Source: a bacterium (lineage in GTDB: Bacteria > Planctomycetota > J058 > JAJDCP01). Taken from it: a stretch of DNA of 17,280 nt. This document shows, one piece after another, positions 14,016-17,280 of the stretch (position 1 is the first letter of the stretch; each line of letters opens with the position of its first letter). The stretch spans positions 1-17,280 of the forward strand of contig JAUIEM010000207.1 in assembly GCA_030428695.1 (NCBI GenBank), in the 5' to 3' direction. Below the pieces are notes generated by a model. It was not told the DNA's origin, ran no database searches, and worked only from the letters and a program-made list of their open reading frames with translations. Made by a program: the position numbers and the translations under genes.

Positions 14016-16613
14016 ATGACGTCCCTCGACCGGATGCACGTCCGCCTGCCCGGCGATCCGCCGGCACACCTGGCCGAGGTCGGAGGAAAGGCCCTCGCCC
14101 TCGAGGAGATGGCGGGGGCGGGCCTGCCGGTCCTGGCCGGGAGCGTCCTGACGACCGCCTTCTTCGCTCCCTGGCTCGCGCGCCTGCGGGAGACGCCGGC
14201 CTGGGCCGCGCTGGAGGAAGCGACGCCGGAGACCGAGGCCGCCGCCTGCGAAGCGCTCCAGGCGCGCTGCGCCGCGCTCCCCTTCACGCCGGCCCAGCGC
14301 GCCGCGCTCGCCGCGCTCGAGCGGCCGGCCCTGGCGGCGGTGCGCTCGTCCTCGCCGGAGGAGGACCTGCGCGGAAGCTCCTTCGCCGGCATCTACATCA
14401 GCGAGCTCGGGGTCCCGCCCGAGGGGCTCGAGGATGCGCTGCGGCGCTGCTTCGCGTCCTGCCTCGATGCCCGCGTCGCCGCCTACAAGCGGGCGCACGG
14501 CCTCGACCCGCGGCGGCCGCGGCTCGCGGTCCTGGTGCAGCGCCAGCTCGACAGTGAGGTCGCGGGGGTCGGCTTCTCGATCCACCCGCACACCAACGAC
14601 TACGACGAGGCCCTGCTCAGCGCCTGCTGGGGCCAGGGGCAGGCGGTGGTCGACGGCACGAGCGTGCCGGACGTCTTCGTCCTCGACAAGCTCGGCCTCA
14701 CGGTGAAGGAGCGCATCCTCGGCAGCAAGCGGCGCTCGATCTGGCTCGCCGACGGCGGAGGGACGGTCGCGCGCGAGGGCCATCGGTCGGCGGAGCCCTG
14801 CCTGACGGACGCCCAGCTGCGGGAGCTCGGGGCGCTGCTGCGGGTCGTCGAGGAGCGCTGCGGCCGACCGACGGAGATCGAGTGGGCCTTCGCCGAGGGG
14901 CGCCTGTGGCTCCTGCAGGCCCGGCCGATCAGCCGCTACGTGCCGCTGCCCGCCGCGATGCAGACGGCGCCGGGTGGTCCCCGGCGGCTGTACGCCGACG
15001 CCGCCCTCGCCAAGGGGATGACCCTCAACGCGCCGATCTCGCCGCTCGGCCTCGACCTGATGCAGCTCCTGTTCGCGTCGGTGATGGACAAGCTCGTCGG
15101 ACCGCTCGCCGAGGCCGACCGCCTGACCTTCTTCGCCGGCAGCCGCATGTACGCCGACCTGTCGAACATGCTGTGGCTGCAGGAACCGGACAAGCTCGCG
15201 AAGAGCAGCACCGCCACCGACGCCCTGATGGCGCGCACCCTCGCGGCCATCGACGCCGGCCGCTACCGCGCGCCGCGCAGGCCCTCCTGGGCGCGATGGA
15301 AGGGGCTGCCCTGGGGGCTCGGGATCCTCCGTCGCAGCGCGCGCTTCCTCGCCAACCTCGTCCGCGGCTGGCTCGCTCCGGAGCGCTTCGCGCGGCGCTT
15401 CCGGCGCTACGTCGCCGCCAACCGCCGGGCCCTGTCCGCCCCGCTCGACCCCGCGCTCTCGATCGCGCGGACCGCCCGGCGCCTGCGCGACCAGCTCGAA
15501 GGCATGTTCGACATCCTGATGCCGGGCCTGCTGATCGGCATCGGCGCGCACGCCCTGGCCCGGCGGCTGTGGGGGGAGGGGGGCGCGCGGCTCGGCCACG
15601 GCCTGCGCGGGAACGTCGTCGTCGAGATGGGCATCGCCCTGTTCGAGGTCTCCCAGACCCTGCCGCTCCGGGCCTACGACGACCTCGACGCGCTGGCCCG
15701 GCGGCTCGAGGCGCGCGCCCTGCCCGGCGCCTTCCTCGACCGCTGGGACGCCTTCGTCGCCCGCTACGGGGCGCGCGGCCCGCGCGAGATGGACCCGGTC
15801 AGCCCCCGCTATGCGGACGATCCGCGCCTCGTCCTCGACCAGCTCGCCGCCCTCCGCCGGGCCGGCGTCGACCCGCGGGAGGCCCTCGCCGCGCGGGCGG
15901 AGGAGCGCCGCCGCAGCCACGCCGGGCTGCACGCCTGCTTCGGACCGCTGCGGCGCTGGCTGCTGCGCAGCCTGCAGCACCGCATCCGCCTGTTCGTCCC
16001 GACCCGGGACACGCCGAAGCAGCACCTGGTGCTCGCCGTCTTCGCCCTGCGCCGGCGCGCCCTGCTCGAGGGCCGGCGCCTGGTCGCGGCCGGACGGCTC
16101 GACGCCCCGGAGGACATCTTCGGGCTGCGCCTCGCCGACCTCGAGCGGGCGCGCTCGGACCCGGCCCTCGACCTGCGCGCCCTGCGCCACGAGCGCACGC
16201 GCTTCGCGGAGCTGCTGCGCACCCACGTCCGCCGCTTCCCCCTGGTGATCGACTCCCGCGGCCGCATCCTCCGGCCTCCCGCGGAGGAGCAGCGGCCCGG
16301 GGAGCTGCGCGGGATGGCGGTCTCCTCGGGCGTGGCGCGCGGCCCGGTGCACATCCTGCGGGAGGCGCGCGGGGCGGCGCTGGCGCCGGGCGCGGTGCTG
16401 GTCGCCTACACCACCGACCCGGGCTGGACTCCGCTGTTCATCGGGGCGGCCGCGGTGCTGCTCGAGGTCGGCGGGGTGCTGCAGCACGGCGCCGTCGTCG
16501 CGCGCGAGCTCGGCAAGCCGTGCGTGGTCGGCATCGAGGGGCTGCTCGAGCGGCTCGAGGACGGGCAGCGGGTCGAGGTCGACGGCGACAGCGGGGTCGT
16601 GCGGCTGCTGTAG
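14016..16613 (+). CDS. Rph/PEP-synthase-like ATP-dependent dikinase
   Basis: 865 residues; ATG 14016 follows GGAGGA. The N-terminal ATP-grasp half (about 1-310) has GGKALALEEMAGAGLPV (23-39), VRSSSPEEDLRGSSFAG (109-125), a DSEVAGVGFSIHP strand and the closing EIEWAFAEGRLWLLQARPIS (287-306). A middle region (about 310-770) is Arg/Leu-rich and poorly conserved. The C-terminal swivelling phospho-His domain has TTDPGWTPLF and EVGGVLQHGAVVARELGKP, placing the catalytic His at 824. Length and motif order match rifampin phosphotransferase (Rph), which moves the beta-phosphate of ATP via this His to an antibiotic hydroxyl. PEP synthase shares the end domains but has a different C-terminal half. The middle domain sets the substrate, so resistance cannot be concluded. 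Convergent with the glycosylase, five bases apart, with no terminator visible between them. Confidence 0.85.
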   Translation: MTSLDRMHVRLPGDPPAHLAEVGGKALALEEMAGAGLPVLAGSVLTTAFFAPWLARLRETPAWAALEEATPETEAAACEALQARCAALPFTPAQRAALAALERPALAAVRSSSPEEDLRGSSFAGIYISELGVPPEGLEDALRRCFASCLDARVAAYKRAHGLDPRRPRLAVLVQRQLDSEVAGVGFSIHPHTNDYDEALLSACWGQGQAVVDGTSVPDVFVLDKLGLTVKERILGSKRRSIWLADGGGTVAREGHRSAEPCLTDAQLRELGALLRVVEERCGRPTEIEWAFAEGRLWLLQARPISRYVPLPAAMQTAPGGPRRLYADAALAKGMTLNAPISPLGLDLMQLLFASVMDKLVGPLAEADRLTFFAGSRMYADLSNMLWLQEPDKLAKSSTATDALMARTLAAIDAGRYRAPRRPSWARWKGLPWGLGILRRSARFLANLVRGWLAPERFARRFRRYVAANRRALSAPLDPALSIARTARRLRDQLEGMFDILMPGLLIGIGAHALARRLWGEGGARLGHGLRGNVVVEMGIALFEVSQTLPLRAYDDLDALARRLEARALPGAFLDRWDAFVARYGARGPREMDPVSPRYADDPRLVLDQLAALRRAGVDPREALAARAEERRRSHAGLHACFGPLRRWLLRSLQHRIRLFVPTRDTPKQHLVLAVFALRRRALLEGRRLVAAGRLDAPEDIFGLRLADLERARSDPALDLRALRHERTRFAELLRTHVRRFPLVIDSRGRILRPPAEEQRPGELRGMAVSSGVARGPVHILREARGAALAPGAVLVAYTTDPGWTPLFIGAAAVLLEVGGVLQHGAVVARELGKPCVVGIEGLLERLEDGQRVEVDGDSGVVRLL

Positions 16614-16618
16614 GAAGC

Positions 16619-17209
16619 TCAGCCGGCGCTCCGCTTCCCGCGCGGGACGAAGAAGCGCCAGGGCAGCTCCTGGGCCTTGCTGATGCCGATGCGCGGGCCG
16701 ACCTCGACGTCTCCGTCGGGCACCCAGGGACCGGAGAAGATCGCGACCCGCGAGTCATCCTCGAGGTCGCGGCCGTTGTCGGCGAGGTCGACGGCGAGGG
16801 CCTGGCACAGCTTGCCCGGCCCGTCGGTCCAGATGCGGCGCGGACGGCCGCCGCGGCGCGCGGCGATCCGCTCCAGGCCGGTGCGCGGCTCGAGGCCCCG
16901 GATCAGCACGGCTGCCCCGACGCCGTCCCGCTCGGCGGTCACGTTGAGGCAGAAGGACTGGTGGATGCGGTAGACGTACAGGTGGCCTGGGGCCCAGAAC
17001 AGCACCTCGGTGCGCGGCGTCCGCCCGCGGTGGGCGTGGCAGCTCGGCTCCTCTTCGTGGTAGGCCTCGGTCTCGACGATCGTGCCTTCGACGCCGTCGA
17101 CCCGCAGCCGGCAGCCGAGCAGCGCCCGGGCGAGCTTCACGACCGGGCGCGCGAAGTCCTCCCGTCGCCAGCGGCGGAGCGCGTCAGCCCGCGTCGCGCG
17201 GCTCGGCAC
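16619..17209 (-). CDS. aag: DNA-3-methyladenine glycosylase (AAG/MPG fold)
   Basis: 196 residues from GTG 17209, with GGGGAGA upstream. It carries the AAG family pattern: ARALLGCRLRVDGVEGTIVETEAYHEEEP with the probable catalytic Glu48 and pocket Tyr50, CHAHRGRTPRT, APGHLYVYRIHQSFCLN, AAVLIRGLEPRTG, DGPGKLCQALAVDLADNG and a final RIGISKAQELPWRFF. Family role: excises alkylated purines (3-methyladenine, hypoxanthine, etc.) from DNA in base-excision repair. Aligned to human AAG from memory, the tyrosine that wedges into DNA (IIYG) corresponds to His83 (RIHQ). It starts inside the end of an upstream minus-strand frame, suggesting translational coupling. Family call firm; symbol given by family only. 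Confidence 0.9.
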   Translation of the reverse strand: MPSRATRADALRRWRREDFARPVVKLARALLGCRLRVDGVEGTIVETEAYHEEEPSCHAHRGRTPRTEVLFWAPGHLYVYRIHQSFCLNVTAERDGVGAAVLIRGLEPRTGLERIAARRGGRPRRIWTDGPGKLCQALAVDLADNGRDLEDDSRVAIFSGPWVPDGDVEVGPRIGISKAQELPWRFFVPRGKRSAG

Positions 17210-17279
17210 CGACCGTCTCCCCGTCCGGCGCGAGCGCGACCTCCGCCGGCGCCTCCGCCGCGGACCCCGCCACCGGCGC
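17184..17279 (-). CDS. C-terminal tail of an upstream gene, cut by the window edge
   Basis: On the minus strand one frame stays open from the window end to TGA at 17186-17184, overlapping the glycosylase GTG by 26 bases. Nearly every codon ends in G or C, unlike the competing frames. The 31 visible residues are Ala/Pro/Glu-rich (APVAGSAAEAPAEVALAPDG), like a flexible tail. No family can be named. Confidence 0.4.
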   Translation of the reverse strand, partial: APVAGSAAEAPAEVALAPDGETVGAEPRDAG

Positions 17280-17280
17280 C

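Noticed and set aside
11177..14392. Very long minus-strand frame alternative to the kinase, and plus-strand frame 11341-13278
   Set aside because: Low-complexity Arg/Ala/Gly/Pro translation; the kinase frame carries all conserved motifs.
13983..16487. Minus-strand frame antisense to the Rph-like gene
   Set aside because: No motifs and no ribosome site; the sense frame has catalytic motifs along its whole length.

Overview
The window reads as GC-rich chromosomal DNA with very strong G/C third-position codon bias. It is probably from a planctomycete-like (Planctomycetota) or similar high-GC Gram-negative bacterium. That inference rests on four things: a transmembrane Ser/Thr kinase with an HND/DWG catalytic core and a large TPR-like extracytoplasmic part; exported TlpA-, DsbD-N- and redoxin-type proteins; a lipoprotein with a clear lipobox; and gene types common in that group. 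No 16S gene or other phylogenetic marker is present, so the assignment is tentative. I see no CRISPR array, integrase, transposase or phage gene.

Layout, left to right. (1) 1-540: 3' end of an NYN/LabA-type nuclease-like gene, a coding-like continuation in another frame, and a hairpin terminator. (2) 557-630: tRNA-Arg(CCG) on the minus strand with a recognisable promoter. (3) 743-2838: a translationally coupled pair, a TPM-domain membrane protein and a Tim44-like membrane protein with two zinc ribbons. (4) 2975-5523: an envelope redox cluster. A TlpA-like thioredoxin-fold protein lies on the minus strand, divergent from a gene pair encoding a stand-alone DsbD N-terminal-type domain and an exported redoxin; strong terminators close both sides. 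(5) 5593-9087, minus: a tightly coupled ABC export cassette, ATPase1-permease1-ATPase2-permease2. ATPase2 carries a one-base frameshift near its C-terminus. (6) 9244-10023: a small lipoprotein gene with an elaborate upstream region (two related operator-like sites, a perfect inverted repeat, a GC hairpin and hexanucleotide repeats). (7) 10024-13893, minus: the giant kinase. (8) 14016-16613, plus: an Rph/PEP-synthase-like dikinase, divergent from the kinase and with a good -35/-10 promoter. (9) 16619-17280, minus: a DNA-3-methyladenine glycosylase of the AAG/MPG fold and the tail of an overlapping upstream gene.

How the genes fit together. The redox cluster plausibly handles thiol/disulfide or peroxide chemistry outside the cytoplasm. 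The two ABC pairs look like one heteromeric or twin export system made as one transcript. The TPM/Tim44-like pair is a membrane module of unknown job. Nothing here is clearly a new defence system. The points most worth a second look are the TPM/Tim44/zinc-ribbon pair, the DsbD-N-only redox unit, the kinase/dikinase divergent pair, the repeat-rich lipoprotein control region, and the two probable frameshifts. All function statements come from reading translated motifs; no database search was run.
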